This document shows positions 1 through 7,919 of a stretch of 40,313 bases of DNA, piece after piece. Each line of letters begins with the position of its first letter. Within the stretch, counting starts at the first letter, position 1. This DNA is from Actinomycetes bacterium (lineage in GTDB: Bacteria; Actinomycetota; Actinomycetes; Propionibacteriales; Propionibacteriaceae). Location: positions 1 to 40,313 of the forward strand of contig JAEXCA010000172.1 of assembly GCA_023393755.1 (NCBI GenBank), written 5' to 3'. Position numbers and translations under genes: made by a program. Under the pieces are notes generated by a model, which was not told where the DNA came from, ran no database searches, and saw only the letters and a program-made list of their open reading frames with translations.

Positions 1-182
1 ACCAGGATCTCCAGCACCACCCCGGCGACCGGGGAGGGGATCTCGGTGTCGACCTTGTCGGTGGAGACCTCGACCAGGGCCTCGTCCACCTCGATGGTGT
101 CACCGACCCGCTTCAGCCACCGGGAGACGGTTCCTTCGGTGACACTCTCGCCGAGCGCAGGCAGTGGGACGGGAGTGGACAT
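1..182 (-). CDS. sucB: Dihydrolipoamide acyltransferase (E2), N-terminal lipoyl domain, partial
   Basis: Only the first ~60 codons lie in the window; the gene runs off the left edge. The product starts MSTPVPLPALGESVTEGTV and contains the lipoyl-attachment motif DKVDTE (lysine at about residue 43), the mark of the swinging lipoyl arm of 2-oxo-acid dehydrogenase E2 subunits. In actinobacteria this position next to pepA and gcvT is held by the E2 of the 2-oxoglutarate/pyruvate dehydrogenase complexes (sucB, also called dlaT). The ATG at 182 has a good Shine-Dalgarno (AAGGAG, complement of 191-196), and a TAGTCT -10 lies further upstream. The core catalytic domain is outside the window, so the substrate class (2-oxoglutarate, pyruvate or branched-chain) cannot be settled here. 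Confidence 0.88.
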   Translation of the reverse strand, partial: MSTPVPLPALGESVTEGTVSRWLKRVGDTIEVDEALVEVSTDKVDTEIPSPVAGVVLEIL

Positions 183-222
183 GGTGTGAGCTCCTTCGAA
201 CATCCGCGGTGGTCTGCAGATC

Positions 223-228
223 AGACTA
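223..228 (-). promoter_or_regulatory. -10 element of sucB promoter
   Basis: On the minus strand TAGTCT fits the TAnnnT -10 pattern, about 40 nt upstream of the sucB start, leaving a short leader that carries the Shine-Dalgarno. No clear -35 was identified. Confidence 0.4.
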
Positions 229-341
229 GCCCGCAGCCCCCGTAGCCGCCCAGCCTGGGCGCTCTGTGTCCGCGCCTCGGCACACCGGGACGGCTCCGGG
301 GTCCGACGGCGCGTGGCGGTCCCGCGCCCGGGAGGTCCGTG

Positions 342-347
342 GATAAT
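342..347 (+). promoter_or_regulatory. -10 element (GATAAT) of the small conserved gene
   Basis: GATAAT is followed after 6 nt by a GTG at 354. This is the spacing expected for a leaderless mRNA and supports GTG 354 as the ancestral start of the next gene. Confidence 0.4.
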
Positions 348-666
348 GGCGGGGTGGGTTGGTTCTCCAGACGCCGCCGGGCCCGCGCCGAGGAGCGCCA
401 GGCGGACGCCGCCGTGGTCGCACCTGGAGGGCTTCCTGGCGACCAGGCGTGGGGTGGAGGCGTTCATCGAGTTGCCCACCACCGTCACCCGGGCCACGCT
501 GCTGCTGATCGCCTACGACGGCGAATGGACCCGGCGCAGCGTGGAGTCGGTGGAATGGGCACGGAAGTTCGCCACCCGGCACGGCCTGCCGGCCTACGAC
601 GCCGGGGTGGTCGGCTACCCGCAGCGGATGCGCGACTACAACGCCCGTCAGCGTCGCGCCCGCTGA
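346..666 (+). CDS. Small conserved actinobacterial protein, N-terminus probably frameshifted
   Basis: The C-terminal ~80 residues (HLEGFLATRRGVEAFIE, LLLIAYDGEWTRR, GYPQRMRDYN) resemble a family of ~100-residue actinobacterial proteins of unknown function that I recall from this neighbourhood. The reading frame that carries them begins with a Pro/Ser-rich stretch unlike that family. In contrast, GTG 354 in another frame, just after a GATAAT box, encodes MGWFSRRRRARAEERQADAAV, the basic start expected for the family. Dropping one G around 415-417 would join the two frames as ADAAV-SHLEGFL. The coordinates given use the intact frame from ATG 346, which has a GGAGG 10 nt upstream. Either the gene is frameshifted or the assembly has an indel. 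A hairpin follows the stop codon directly. Confidence 0.6.
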   Translation: MAGWVGSPDAAGPAPRSARRTPPWSHLEGFLATRRGVEAFIELPTTVTRATLLLIAYDGEWTRRSVESVEWARKFATRHGLPAYDAGVVGYPQRMRDYNARQRRAR

Positions 667-697
667 CCGGGAAGGGGCGTTGGTCGTCCTTCCCGGT
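666..697 (+). terminator. Hairpin terminator after the small conserved gene
   Basis: A ten-base stem (ACCGGGAAGG / CCTTCCCGGT) with a 12-nt loop begins on the last base of the TGA. There is no U-tract, as is common in high-GC actinobacteria. Confidence 0.55.
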
Positions 698-724
698 TCG
701 GACGCGGCCCGCACCGCCAGCTTC

Positions 725-1036
725 ATGGTGAGGCAGGCGGCCAAGGCCACCTCGGTGAAGATCTCCAAGAAGCGGACCAAGCGGACGCTCAGCGCCAAGC
801 TCGCCTTCTTCGACGTCGGCAGGAACGCGTGGAAGGCCCTACCGAAGGGCACCAGGGTCGAGCTCCAGCGCAGCGTGCCGGGCTCCGGAGCCTGGACGAA
901 GCTCAAGACGGTCAAGGTGGGTGCCAAGGGATCGGTCAAGACGACCTACAAGACCAGGACAACCTACGAGTACCGGTTCTTCTACCCCGGAGACGACACC
1001 AGGGCTCCGGTGGCCTCGAAGATCCTCCGGAAGTAG
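725..1036 (+). pseudogene. Truncated copy of the C-terminal domain of the downstream secreted protein
   Basis: This open frame encodes about 103 residues from ATG 725 (a TTG at 680 would overlap the preceding terminator hairpin). Almost all of it aligns with the last ~100 residues of the next gene: both contain TKRTLSAKL, WKALPKGTRVELQR, VGAKG and YRFFYPG, with many identical codons. It has no signal peptide, no N-terminal domain, no evident Shine-Dalgarno and no promoter. I read it as the 3' remnant of a tandem duplication. The frame is still open, so a small cytoplasmic protein cannot be excluded. A strong hairpin follows. Confidence 0.6.
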
Positions 1037-1047
1037 CGGTGGGGCCG

Positions 1048-1069
1048 GGCCGGACGAGGGCGTCCGGCC
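1048..1069 (+). terminator. Hairpin terminator after the truncated copy
   Basis: A perfect 9-bp stem GGCCGGACG / CGTCCGGCC with an AGGG loop, 12 nt after the stop codon, followed by an A/T-richer stretch. Confidence 0.6.
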
Positions 1070-1117
1070 AAGAATTAACGGCCCAGTGAATTCCTATCTT
1101 TCGGGGTGGCCCGCTCG

Positions 1118-1123
1118 TACGAT
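1118..1123 (+). promoter_or_regulatory. -10 element (TACGAT), leaderless start of the secreted protein
   Basis: TACGAT lies exactly 6 nt before ATG 1130. There is no Shine-Dalgarno between them, so transcription probably starts at or next to the A of the ATG. Confidence 0.5.
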
Positions 1124-1129
1124 TCCGGT

Positions 1130-1936
1130 ATGAAGAGGTTACTGTCGCTCCTGGCCGCCACTGGCCTGGTCGCGGGCAGCCTGCTTGGCGCGGCAACGAC
1201 CGCGCGGGCCGATGACGCCAGTGGCGGCGTCACCTTCGAAGTCGGCGAGTTCGCCGTCCCCAACCTGGTCGTCTCCTCCCCGGGATGCCACCGCATCCCG
1301 ATCGCCGTGCCCTACACGATGAACGCCCCCGGCATGGACATCGCCGAGGTCAACGGCGCCTTCTTCATCTTCCACGGCTCCAGCAAGCGTCTCGCCCGGG
1401 TCGACCCGCTGGTGCTGGCCGATTCCACCCGCAGCGGGCTGCTCACCGAGTCCGGGGTCGAGTTTGAGGACTTCGTCTGGTGCCCGACCAAATCCAGCGC
1501 CCCGATCTCGGGGGTGGGCAGGTTCACCATGCGTGGCATGGGCCTGAGCTGGTGGAAGGCCGGCACTCCGCTGGGCGGAGCCCCCGACGGCTACACCACG
1601 GTGCCCCGCACCGGCACCTTCACGGTGAAGCGGGCCACCCAGGCCTCGGTCGTGAAACTGGTCAAGAAGGGCACCAAGCGGACGCTGAGTGCCAAGCTGA
1701 CCTACTTCAGTGTCAGCAAGCAGGCCTGGAAGGCACTGCCGAAGGGCACCAGGGTCGAGCTCCAGCGTCGCGCGGCTGACGGCTCCGGCACCTGGAAGAG
1801 GATCGGCACCGTCCGGGTCGGCGCCAAGGGCGCGGTGAAGGCCAGCTACCGGACCAGGGCCACCTACCAGTACCGGTTCTTCTACCCCGGCAGCCCGACC
1901 CGGACGAAGGTCGGCTCCATGGTGGTGACGAAGTAG
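1130..1936 (+). CDS. Secreted protein with C-terminal beta-rich domain, function unknown
   Basis: The 268-residue product starts MKRLLSLLAATGLVAGSLLG and has a Sec signal peptide ending at ARA-DD (about residue 25). The N-terminal ~140 residues contain two cysteines (SPGCHR, VWCPTKS) that could pair after export. After a linker near GTFTVKR, the last ~100 residues form a Lys/Thr/Tyr-rich domain with a pattern (LSAKL, GTRVELQRR, TWKRIGTVRVGAKG, YQYRFFYPG) like the Ig-like stalk repeats common in actinobacterial secreted proteins. No catalytic motif is visible. I chose ATG 1130 over an in-frame GTG at 1106 because it starts the signal peptide and sits 6 nt after a -10 box. The gene just upstream is a truncated copy of its C-terminal domain. 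A long hairpin follows. Confidence 0.75.
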   Translation: MKRLLSLLAATGLVAGSLLGAATTARADDASGGVTFEVGEFAVPNLVVSSPGCHRIPIAVPYTMNAPGMDIAEVNGAFFIFHGSSKRLARVDPLVLADSTRSGLLTESGVEFEDFVWCPTKSSAPISGVGRFTMRGMGLSWWKAGTPLGGAPDGYTTVPRTGTFTVKRATQASVVKLVKKGTKRTLSAKLTYFSVSKQAWKALPKGTRVELQRRAADGSGTWKRIGTVRVGAKGAVKASYRTRATYQYRFFYPGSPTRTKVGSMVVTK

Positions 1937-1945
1937 CCGGAGCAC

Positions 1946-1970
1946 GCTCCCCGGGCCGGTCCCGGGGAGC
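1946..1970. terminator. Bidirectional terminator between convergent genes
   Basis: A perfect 10-bp stem GCTCCCCGGG / CCCGGGGAGC with a 5-nt loop fills the 39-nt gap between the secreted protein gene and the convergent flavoprotein gene. Confidence 0.75.
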
Positions 1971-1975
1971 GCCGG

Positions 1976-3556
1976 TCATTCGGCCCGGTCCTGCTCGCTG
2001 AGGTGGAGCACGGCCCGGAACGCGCCGACCAGGGATTCGCCGAGGGCGGCACCGGGCGCGGGTGAGGTGCGTCCCATCAGCGAGGCCGCCGTGCCGCTGC
2101 AGGCGAACAGCCCCGGGATCGGCGTGCCGTCGGCGCGCAGCACCCGCGCGTCGGCGTCCACCAGCAGGCCGCCCTTGGTACCCAGGTCGCCGGGGTACAC
2201 CCGCACCGCCCAGAACGGGGGCTTGTCCACCTTGCCCAGGGACGGGTTGCGCCGCCGGCCGCCGCTGGCGGTCGCCAGCCGCTCACCGCGCTCGAAGTCC
2301 TGATCGCGGCCCTTGCGGGCGAACCCGTTGAACCGGACGGCGGTGCCGAGCAGCCCGGCCCGGTCGATGCCGAGCGCCTGGGCCAGTTCGGGCAGCCCGT
2401 TGGCCTTGACCAACTCCTCGGCCTCCAGCGCCGACCGGGGGTAGGCGCCCTCCGGCCAGGGTCCGAGCGGGTACTCCCGCCGGTAGCGGTTGTCGACGAT
2501 CAGGTGGAAGGGGACCGAGCCCACCCCGCGGGCGCGCTCGTAGAGCAGCCGTCCGGCCTCGTCCGCCGGCGCCGACTCGTCGAAGAAGCGGCTGCCGGTC
2601 TGGTCGACGATCATGCTGTGCGGCCGGGTCCGTTCCTGGTCCACCGGACGGGCGGTGCCGTCGGTGAGCATCACCGGCGTCCACCAGGCCTCGTCCATCG
2701 CCGCGGTTGCCGCGCCGTGAGCGGCGGCCAGGGTGATCGCCTCGCCGTCCCCCGGCAGCGGGGACGCGGTCCAGGCGGCATCGGTGGGCAGCGGCAGGTA
2801 CTCCTCGCGGAGCCCCTGGTTGGCCTCGAACCCCCCGGCGGCCAGCAGCACGCCGGCCCGCGCCAGCACGGTGACGCCGGCGTCGGCGTCGGTGCCGTGG
2901 ATCCGGCGGCGGACCGTGACCCCGGTGACCCGCTCGTCGGTGGTGACCAGTTCGGTCACCCGGGCGTCCAGCCAGAACTCCACGCCGGTGCCGGCGGCGC
3001 GGTGCAGCAGCGCGGCGGCGAGCGCCTCCCCGTCCCGGCTGGTCCGGCCGGCCCGGCCGAAGGGACCCCAGGAGCGTCCGCCGGCCGGGTTGGCCGAGCG
3101 CAGCGCGCTGGTCCACTCGCCCAGCGCCCGCCGGTCGAAGGCCTGGCTGCGGAGCACCCGTCCGCTCGGCTTGGCGCCGGGCGCCTGCCGGTGGATGTCC
3201 GCGGCCTCGGCGTCCACCACCAGCGGAAGCTTGGACGAACTGAGCCAGCGCGCCAGGGTCGGTGCGGTCTCGACGAACGCCGCCCGCCGCTCCGCGGAGG
3301 ACGCCGCGGTGGGGGCACCCAGGATGGCGTCGAGGTACTCAGCGGCCTCCACGGTGGAGTCACCCACCCCGGCCTTCTCCATCAGGTGGTTGCCGGGCAG
3401 CCAGATCCGTCCGTCGCTGACCGCGGTGGCGCCGCCCAGCAGTGGGCTGGACTCGACCACCAGCACCTCGTGACCGAGCCGGCGGGCCGCGACGGCGGCC
3501 AGCAGGCCGGCGGCGCCGCCGCCGACCACCACCAGATCGGTCCGGAAGAGTTCCAT
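1976..3556 (-). CDS. FAD-dependent oxidoreductase, 3-ketosteroid dehydrogenase-like
   Basis: The 526-residue product begins with a Rossmann FAD motif (VVVGGGAAGLLAA) and an acidic strand end (VLVVES). It ends with the second FAD-binding block (KGGLLVDADARVL, GLFACSGTAASLMG, PAPGAALGESL). The block YPGDLGTKGG matches the region of 3-ketosteroid-delta1-dehydrogenases that holds an active-site Tyr and Gly. Such enzymes oxidise ring A of steroids; related flavoproteins reduce fumarate-type substrates, so the substrate is not certain. No other steroid-degradation gene is nearby. The ATG at 3556 overlaps the pepA stop by one base (TGATG), implying translational coupling to pepA. Confidence 0.8.
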   Translation of the reverse strand: MELFRTDLVVVGGGAAGLLAAVAARRLGHEVLVVESSPLLGGATAVSDGRIWLPGNHLMEKAGVGDSTVEAAEYLDAILGAPTAASSAERRAAFVETAPTLARWLSSSKLPLVVDAEAADIHRQAPGAKPSGRVLRSQAFDRRALGEWTSALRSANPAGGRSWGPFGRAGRTSRDGEALAAALLHRAAGTGVEFWLDARVTELVTTDERVTGVTVRRRIHGTDADAGVTVLARAGVLLAAGGFEANQGLREEYLPLPTDAAWTASPLPGDGEAITLAAAHGAATAAMDEAWWTPVMLTDGTARPVDQERTRPHSMIVDQTGSRFFDESAPADEAGRLLYERARGVGSVPFHLIVDNRYRREYPLGPWPEGAYPRSALEAEELVKANGLPELAQALGIDRAGLLGTAVRFNGFARKGRDQDFERGERLATASGGRRRNPSLGKVDKPPFWAVRVYPGDLGTKGGLLVDADARVLRADGTPIPGLFACSGTAASLMGRTSPAPGAALGESLVGAFRAVLHLSEQDRAE

Positions 3557-5043
3557 CAGTTGGCCACCGCGTGCGCCAGCGCCACCAGCGTCCGCACCGC
3601 CATGCCGGTGCCGCCGGACGGCACGTAGTGGTAGGGCTCGTGCGGGTTGAAGGCCGGACCGGCGATGTCCAGGTGCGCCCACGGGATCGGCTCGGGCACG
3701 AACTGCGACAGGAAGGCCGCCGCGGTGAGCGCGCCGCCGTACCGGTCGCCGCTGGACTTCAGGTCGGCCACCTTGGAGTCGAGCTTGCCGCGGGCCTCGT
3801 CCGGGATCGGCAGCTGCCAGAACAGCTCGCCGGCCGCCTCGGCGGCGTCCAGGATCAGGTCGGCGGTCTCGTCGTCGCGCGCCATCAGGCCCGCCACCCG
3901 CTCGCCCAGCGCGACCACGCAGGCGCCGGTCAGGGTGGCGACGTCGATCACCAGGTCGGGGCGCTCCTCGGAGGCCTTGGCCAGGGCGTCGGCCATCACC
4001 AGCCGGCCCTCGGCGTCGGAGTTGGCGTTCTCGACCGTGGTGCCGCCGTACATGGTCAGCACGTCGGACGGACGGTACGCGGTGCCGGAGGGCATGTTCT
4101 CGGCGAGCGCGGCGTAGCCGGTCACCCTGAGCTTGACCCCGCTCTCCGCGATCGCGATCACGGCGGCGATCACCGCCGCCGCGCCGGACATGTCGTCCCT
4201 CATGGTGTACATGCTCTCGGCCGGTTTGAGGTTGATGCCGCCGGTGTCGAAGGTGATCCCCTTGCCGATCAGCGCCAGGTGGAACTTCGCGCCGCGCGGG
4301 GCGTAGGCCACCTTCACCAGGCGGGGCTTGCGGGCCGAGCCGCCGCCGACCGCCAGGATGCCGCCGAAGCCGTCCTTCTCCAGCGCCTTCTCGTCCCAGA
4401 CGTCGACACTCAGCCTGGCCGTCTTGGCGAGCCTGGCGATCTCGTCGGCGAAGGACTCCGGGTACAGGTCGTTGGCCGGCAGGTTGATCCAGGTACGGGC
4501 GCGGGCCACGGCGGTGGCGGTGGTGACGCCGAGGTCGAGGGCGAGCCGCGCCTCGGGCTTGCGGGCGTTGCCGGTGACCACGCCGATGGCGCCGACCCCC
4601 GGCCTGCCCTCGGTCTCCCGGTAGTGGTAGCTGCCGAGCAGCGCCCCCTCGACGGCGCCCTTGATCACCTGCGGTTCGATCGCGTCCAGGCTGAGCGAGA
4701 CCGACAACGGCCGGGCCGCCTTCAGGCCGGTGGCCACCCGCAGCGCGGCACCGGCGGCGCGGCGCACCTGCTCGGGGGAGACGTCGATGTCGCCCAGGCC
4801 GACCACGATCAGGCGCTGGCCGGCCACGCCGGGCAGCAGCACGGTCTCGGCGTTCTTCGCCGAGCCGCCGAGATCCCTGACCACCTCGACCAGCGGACGG
4901 CCGAAGGCCTTCCCCAGCGCGGCTGTGGTGTCGTCGGGCAGGCCGACGATCACCTCGGTGCCGGCCGTCTGGGCCAGTCCGACGACGAGAACGTCGTCCT
5001 TCCCGGCAGCGTTCACAAGACTGATGGCGGGCAGGCTGGGCAC
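3556..5043 (-). CDS. pepA: Leucyl aminopeptidase (M17 family)
   Basis: The 495-residue protein has the usual M17 length and its catalytic C-terminal half: GKGITFDTGG (metal-bridging lysine and aspartate), MRDDMSGAA, and NSDAEGRL, a conservative variant of the family signature NTDAEGRL. It removes N-terminal amino acids from peptides in the cytoplasm as a hexamer with two divalent metals per subunit. The start is GTG 5043, preceded by AGAGGA. A TAGCCT -10 box lies about 40 nt upstream. The gene is followed with a one-base overlap by the FAD oxidoreductase. PepA beside gcvT and the E2 gene is an order I recall from other actinobacteria. Confidence 0.95.
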   Translation of the reverse strand: MPSLPAISLVNAAGKDDVLVVGLAQTAGTEVIVGLPDDTTAALGKAFGRPLVEVVRDLGGSAKNAETVLLPGVAGQRLIVVGLGDIDVSPEQVRRAAGAALRVATGLKAARPLSVSLSLDAIEPQVIKGAVEGALLGSYHYRETEGRPGVGAIGVVTGNARKPEARLALDLGVTTATAVARARTWINLPANDLYPESFADEIARLAKTARLSVDVWDEKALEKDGFGGILAVGGGSARKPRLVKVAYAPRGAKFHLALIGKGITFDTGGINLKPAESMYTMRDDMSGAAAVIAAVIAIAESGVKLRVTGYAALAENMPSGTAYRPSDVLTMYGGTTVENANSDAEGRLVMADALAKASEERPDLVIDVATLTGACVVALGERVAGLMARDDETADLILDAAEAAGELFWQLPIPDEARGKLDSKVADLKSSGDRYGGALTAAAFLSQFVPEPIPWAHLDIAGPAFNPHEPYHYVPSGGTGMAVRTLVALAHAVAN

Positions 5044-5084
5044 GGGGGATCCTCTCTTGCCACGGTCACGCGGTAACCCTCCCT

Positions 5085-5090
5085 AGGCTA
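5085..5090 (-). promoter_or_regulatory. -10 element of pepA promoter
   Basis: TAGCCT on the minus strand, about 41 nt upstream of the pepA GTG, lies in the 216-nt divergent gap shared with the alcohol dehydrogenase. A GC-rich inverted repeat (5120-5140, CCCGGGTGG/CCACCGGG) sits between the two promoters; its role is unknown. Confidence 0.4.
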
Positions 5091-5259
5091 GTGCCCCATC
5101 GCCCGGTTCGCTCGTGCCGCCCGGGTGGTCTGCCACCGGGTGACCCGTCCAGCTTCAGGACAGCGTGGATTCCGGTGCGATGTCGGGCCAAAAGCCACAC
5201 TTTGTCGAGGTGACGCGAGGTGGTTGGCCGGACAGCGCAGTGGCGGGCAGGATGGAGCC

Positions 5260-6399
5260 GTGACCAGCTTCACCTTCGCCACCGCCGGCCGGATCGTCTT
5301 CGGGGCCGGCAGCGTCGCCCAGCTGCCGCAGCTCGTCGCCGAGCTGGGGGAGCGGCCGTTCGTCTGCACCGGGGGACGCCCGGAACGTCACGCCGCGGTG
5401 CTCGCCACCCTGCCGGACGCCGCCGTCTTCGCCATTCCGACCGAGCCGACGATGGAGCTGGTCAGGCAGGCGGCCGACGCCGCCCGCGCCCACCGGGCCG
5501 GCGTGGTGGTCGGGCTGGGCGGCGGCGCCGCGCTGGACGCCGCCAAGGTGGTGGCCGCGCTGGTGGCCAACGGCGGCGACCCGCTGGACTACGCCGAGGT
5601 GATCGGACGCGGTCTGCCGCTGACCGAGCGTTCCCTGCCGGTGGTGGCCGTCCCGACCACCTCGGGCACCGGCTCGGAAGTGACCGCCAACGGTGTGGTG
5701 ACCTCCACCGAGCACCGGGTGAAGGTGAGCCTGCGGTCGGCGTCCATGCTGCCCGCGGTCGCGCTGGTGGACCCCGAACTCACCCTCGCGGTGCCCCCGT
5801 CGGTCACCGCCCACGCCGGGCTGGACGCGCTGATCCAGTGCATCGAGCCGTACGTTTCGCCGTTCGCCACCCCGCTGACCGACGGCTTCTGCCGGGAGGG
5901 CATCGCCCGCGCCGGACGCGGTCTGCGCCGGGCCTACGCCGACGGTTCCGACCTGGCCGCCCGCACCGACATGAGCCTGTGCTCGCTGCTCTCCGGCCTG
6001 GCGCTGGCCAATGGCAAGCTCGGTGCCGCGCACGGCCTGGCCGGCCCGTTGGGCGGCTTCCTGGGGGCGCCGCACGGCGCGGTCACCGCCGCGGTGATGG
6101 TGCCGGTCTCGCGGGCCAACATCGATGCCCTCGCCGCCGAGGATCCGAACCACCCGGCGCTGGCCCGCTACGCCGAGGTGGGGGAGTTGCTCACCGGCGA
6201 GCGGTCCGTCGAGGCCTACCTGGCCTGGTTCGCCGAGACCGTCACCCTGCTCGGCGTCCCGGGGCTGGCCGCCCACGGCCTGACCGAGGCCGATCTCCCG
6301 GGAATCGCCGAGGCGGCCAGTCGGGCATCGAGTACGAAGGGGAATCCGGTTAGGCTGCCGGTCGCGACGTTCGAGCGGATCGTCCGCGCCGCGCTGTAG
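5260..6399 (+). CDS. Iron-containing alcohol dehydrogenase family protein
   Basis: This 379-residue protein has the group III alcohol dehydrogenase layout: a nucleotide-binding GLGGGAALDAAKVVA block, a PTTSGTGSEVT block and a C-terminal metal site. Of the four classical metal ligands, the Asp (in GLDALIQ), the His of AAHGLAG and the His of GAPHG are present. The ligand His after the Asp is replaced by Gln, and the second His of the usual HGMAH motif is Gly. I recall this Gln/Gly combination from an uncharacterised subgroup, so it is probably a subgroup trait rather than decay; metal use and substrate are open. The start is GTG 5260 behind GGATGGAG. gcvT follows 17 nt after the stop. Confidence 0.85.
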   Translation: MTSFTFATAGRIVFGAGSVAQLPQLVAELGERPFVCTGGRPERHAAVLATLPDAAVFAIPTEPTMELVRQAADAARAHRAGVVVGLGGGAALDAAKVVAALVANGGDPLDYAEVIGRGLPLTERSLPVVAVPTTSGTGSEVTANGVVTSTEHRVKVSLRSASMLPAVALVDPELTLAVPPSVTAHAGLDALIQCIEPYVSPFATPLTDGFCREGIARAGRGLRRAYADGSDLAARTDMSLCSLLSGLALANGKLGAAHGLAGPLGGFLGAPHGAVTAAVMVPVSRANIDALAAEDPNHPALARYAEVGELLTGERSVEAYLAWFAETVTLLGVPGLAAHGLTEADLPGIAEAASRASSTKGNPVRLPVATFERIVRAAL

Positions 6400-6416
6400 C
6401 ACTCCGAGGAGGCCGC

Positions 6417-7514
6417 ATGTCCGAACCCAGGCTCTCGCCGCTGCACGACCGCCACGTCGCGCTGGGCGCGAAGTTCTCCGAGTTCGGCGGCTGGCAGATG
6501 CCGCTGCAGTACTCCGGTGTGGTCGCCGAGCACAAGCGGGTGCGCTCCGCGGTCGGCGTCTTCGACGTCAGCCACCTCGGCAAGCTGTGGGTGCGCGGGC
6601 CGGGCGCGGTCGACTTCCTCAACCGCTGCCTCAGCAACGACCTGGGACGGATCCCCGCCGGCCACGCCCACTACACCCTGGCCTGCAATGCCGACGGCGG
6701 CGTGGTGGACGACCTGATCGCCTACCGGGTCGGCGACGACGAGGTGCTGCTGATCCCGAACGCGGCCAACACCGCGACCGTCCACGACCTGCTGGCCGCG
6801 GACGCCCCGGCAGGGATCCAGCTTCGCAACGCGCACACCGAGTACGCCGTGATCGCCGTCCAGGGACCGCTGTCGGACGAGACCCTCTCCGCCCTCGGCC
6901 TGCCGGTCGGCCACGACTACATGGCCTTCGCGCCCGGCTCCTGGGGCGGGGTGGCGCTGACCGTCTGCCGCACCGGCTACACCGGCGAGCGCGGCTACGA
7001 ACTGGTGGTGCCGGCCGAGGCCGCCGGACGGCTGTGGGCCGCCGTCCTGGCAGCCGGCGCCGAGTACGACATCCTGCCCGCCGGGCTGGGTGCCCGCGAC
7101 ACCCTGCGCACCGAGATGGGCTACCCGCTGCACGGCCAGGACCTGTCGCCGGCCATCACCGCCGTCCAGGCCGGGGTCGGCTGGGCGGTCGGCTGGAGCA
7201 AGCCGGAGTTCTGGGGAGCCGAGGCGCTGAAGGCGGAAAGGGCAGCGGGGGCCGTCCGGCTGCTGCGCGGCCTGACATCGCTCGGACGCGGCATCCCGCG
7301 TCCGCACATGGCGGTGGTGGACGACGCCGGCGGCCGGGTCGGCGAGGTGACGTCGGGCACGTTCTCGCCCACCCTGGGCGCCGGGATCGGGCTGGCGCTG
7401 TTGGACCGCTCGGTGCCGCTGGGCGCCAGGGTCGGCGTGGTGGTGCGCGGCCGGACCGAGGAGTTCGAGGTGGTCAAGCCGCCGTTCGTCACCCCGTCGG
7501 TGCGGCAGGCATGA
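6417..7514 (+). CDS. gcvT: Aminomethyltransferase, glycine cleavage system T protein
   Basis: The 365-residue product matches GcvT in length and sequence: SPLHDRHVALGAKFSEFGGW near the start, VFDVSHLGKL, the folate-binding core (YTLACNADGGVVDDL), RTGYTGERGYEL, and the C-terminal barrel ending with SPTLGAGIGLALLD. It transfers the aminomethyl carbon of glycine from the lipoylated H protein to tetrahydrofolate and releases ammonia. ATG 6417 follows a strong GAGGAGG. The other glycine-cleavage genes (gcvP, gcvH) are not here, as in other actinobacteria where gcvT sits alone near pepA. Confidence 0.95.
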   Translation: MSEPRLSPLHDRHVALGAKFSEFGGWQMPLQYSGVVAEHKRVRSAVGVFDVSHLGKLWVRGPGAVDFLNRCLSNDLGRIPAGHAHYTLACNADGGVVDDLIAYRVGDDEVLLIPNAANTATVHDLLAADAPAGIQLRNAHTEYAVIAVQGPLSDETLSALGLPVGHDYMAFAPGSWGGVALTVCRTGYTGERGYELVVPAEAAGRLWAAVLAAGAEYDILPAGLGARDTLRTEMGYPLHGQDLSPAITAVQAGVGWAVGWSKPEFWGAEALKAERAAGAVRLLRGLTSLGRGIPRPHMAVVDDAGGRVGEVTSGTFSPTLGAGIGLALLDRSVPLGARVGVVVRGRTEEFEVVKPPFVTPSVRQA

Positions 7515-7521
7515 GCACCCG

Positions 7522-7803
7522 ATGAGCGGTCGCCGCTGGGCGCACCTGCTGCTCGGGCTGGCCGGGCTGGTGGCGATCGGCTGGGCGGTGGTCTGGGGCG
7601 CCAACCCGACCATCACCTGTCGCGATCAGGTGATGCGGCCGGGCGACATCTGCACTCACGCCGGGGACGACAAGACCCAGACCTACCAGGAACGGCTGGA
7701 GGCCGCCGAGGCCGGCCGACCGGTGATGGGTGTGGTCGGGGTGCTGATCGTCGGCTTCGCCACCTACCTGTGGATCGGCGAATCCACCCGCGACGAGAAG
7801 TAG
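7522..7803 (+). CDS. Small two-helix membrane protein
   Basis: The 93-residue protein has two hydrophobic helices (about residues 7-27, LLLGLAGLVAIGWAVVWG, and 68-86, VMGVVGVLIVGFATYLW). Between them is a ~40-residue loop with two cysteines (ITCRDQVM and GDICTHAG) and a charged amphipathic stretch. If the loop is extracytoplasmic the cysteines could pair. It resembles small conserved actinobacterial membrane proteins with a CRDxxM motif; no function is known to me. ATG 7522 lies 7 nt after the gcvT stop, so it is probably cotranscribed with gcvT. Confidence 0.75.
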   Translation: MSGRRWAHLLLGLAGLVAIGWAVVWGANPTITCRDQVMRPGDICTHAGDDKTQTYQERLEAAEAGRPVMGVVGVLIVGFATYLWIGESTRDEK

Positions 7804-7919
7804 TGACGTCGGGCCGGGAGCGCCTCTCGGCGCGTGGCCGCTCGTAGCGGCGAATGTTGGAGCCCGGGGCTACCGCGGCCCGACGACACGACGATGATAA
7901 GGGACGATGGCAAGCTCCG

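Noticed and set aside
226..939. 237-codon minus-strand frame opposite the small conserved gene and the truncated copy
   Set aside because: Low-complexity antisense composition; the plus-strand genes are supported by similarity and hairpins.
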